This document shows, piece by piece, positions 63,697 to 64,000 of a stretch of 64,000 nt of DNA; within the stretch, counting starts at the first letter, position 1; every line of letters starts with the position of its first letter. Made by a program: the position numbers and the translations under genes. This DNA comes from Aeromonas enteropelogenes (GTDB lineage: Bacteria > Pseudomonadota > Gammaproteobacteria > Enterobacterales > Aeromonadaceae), in the NCBI RefSeq assembly GCF_000819845.1, contig NZ_CDCG01000044.1:62001-126000 (forward strand). The letters run 5' to 3'. The notes beneath the pieces were generated by a model that did not search any database, was not told the origin of the DNA, and was given only the letters and a program-made list of their open reading frames with translations.

Positions 63697-64000
63697 GATT
63701 CGGGTTCCTGACTCAATAACGGCATTTGCAAAGTGGTGCATTATATATTTCAGCCACCAAATAATCCGTGCCACTTTGTAATATTATGTTTCCGGTGATA
63801 GTGAGAATGCTTATTAAAATATTGTTCTTTGCAGTCACATATATTTCATCTGGCAAATGCATATAAATTATTTGGCGGTGTCATATCAAAATGACGATCG
63901 TTAATCGCGTTTTTTTATTGCCAGAACAGATCGATCGGAAAATTGTCGCAGCGGCAAGTTTGCGCGGAAACCGGGCTGGATCCCGGGGCATGGCGGGGGT
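63697..64000. other. Right-edge AT-rich region, no gene seen
   Basis: 304 bases upstream of the cation-efflux gene, mostly AT-rich (TATATATTTCAGCC, AAAATATTG), probably its promoter region and that of a gene beyond the edge. No supported frame. Confidence 0.5.

Overview
The window looks like a chromosomal segment of a gammaproteobacterium, most probably Aeromonas. The reasons are high-GC genes, an MSHA pilus locus running straight into mreBCD, and a core set close to Enterobacterales/Vibrionales (rng, yhdP, tldD, lpoB, plsY, folB/folK, pckA, hslO/hslR). The genus is inferred from gene content; no search was run.

Layout. 1-3449: end of the MSHA pilus operon (mshO 3' end, mshP, mshQ). 3656-14875: cell shape and envelope genes mreB-mreC-mreD, then maf, rng, yhdP, a nitrilase-family amidase and tldD; a 60-63 bp tandem repeat made from the amidase 3' end lies before tldD. 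15020-28696: mostly single genes (MarC, an MHS transporter, a PP-loop ATPase, aphA, an HDOD protein, a GNAT, an FAD oxidase, a COG0523 metallochaperone, mdtD, a chemoreceptor, a YbaK-type deacylase), with two small minus-strand reading frames near 21.3-22.0 kb. 28805-30956: folK/folB divergent from plsY, then a tRNA array Phe-Thr-Phe-Asn with a strong terminator. 31314-41844: two diguanylate cyclases flanking lpoB, a serine/threonine-type permease, ExoD, YdhR/HxlR, amtB with NtrC and sigma-54 type sites, SlyB, a GNAT and YgbA. 41933-51067: an aminopeptidase P with a GntR regulator, a frameshifted pckA, hslO-hslR, a Nudix-PAP2 fusion and ydiK.

51.3-54.2 kb is an AT-rich accessory island with the features of integron gene cassettes: all genes on one strand, a clear 125-bp attC (53210-53334) whose outer core contains the stop codon of the preceding gene, and core-site sequences at both ends, but no integrase in the window. 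One cassette encodes a transglutaminase-like cysteine protein (C82-H134-D146). The other encodes a glycine-zipper membrane protein and a 460-residue protein overlapping by 4 nt. I do not recognise either family; this is the best candidate here for an undescribed system.

54581-60232: dihydroxyacetone/glycerol module (dhaR, gldA, dhaM, dhaL, dhaK), with inverted repeats upstream of dhaK that could bind DhaR. 60463-63696: a purine permease with a good PurR-like box, a cold-shock protein and a cation-efflux protein.

How the genes fit together: mreBCD, yhdP, lpoB, slyB and plsY serve envelope growth. DhaKLM and GldA convert glycerol to dihydroxyacetone phosphate using PTS phosphate. PckA would supply gluconeogenic PEP if its frame is intact. 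amtB and the purine permease appear to be under nitrogen and purine control respectively.
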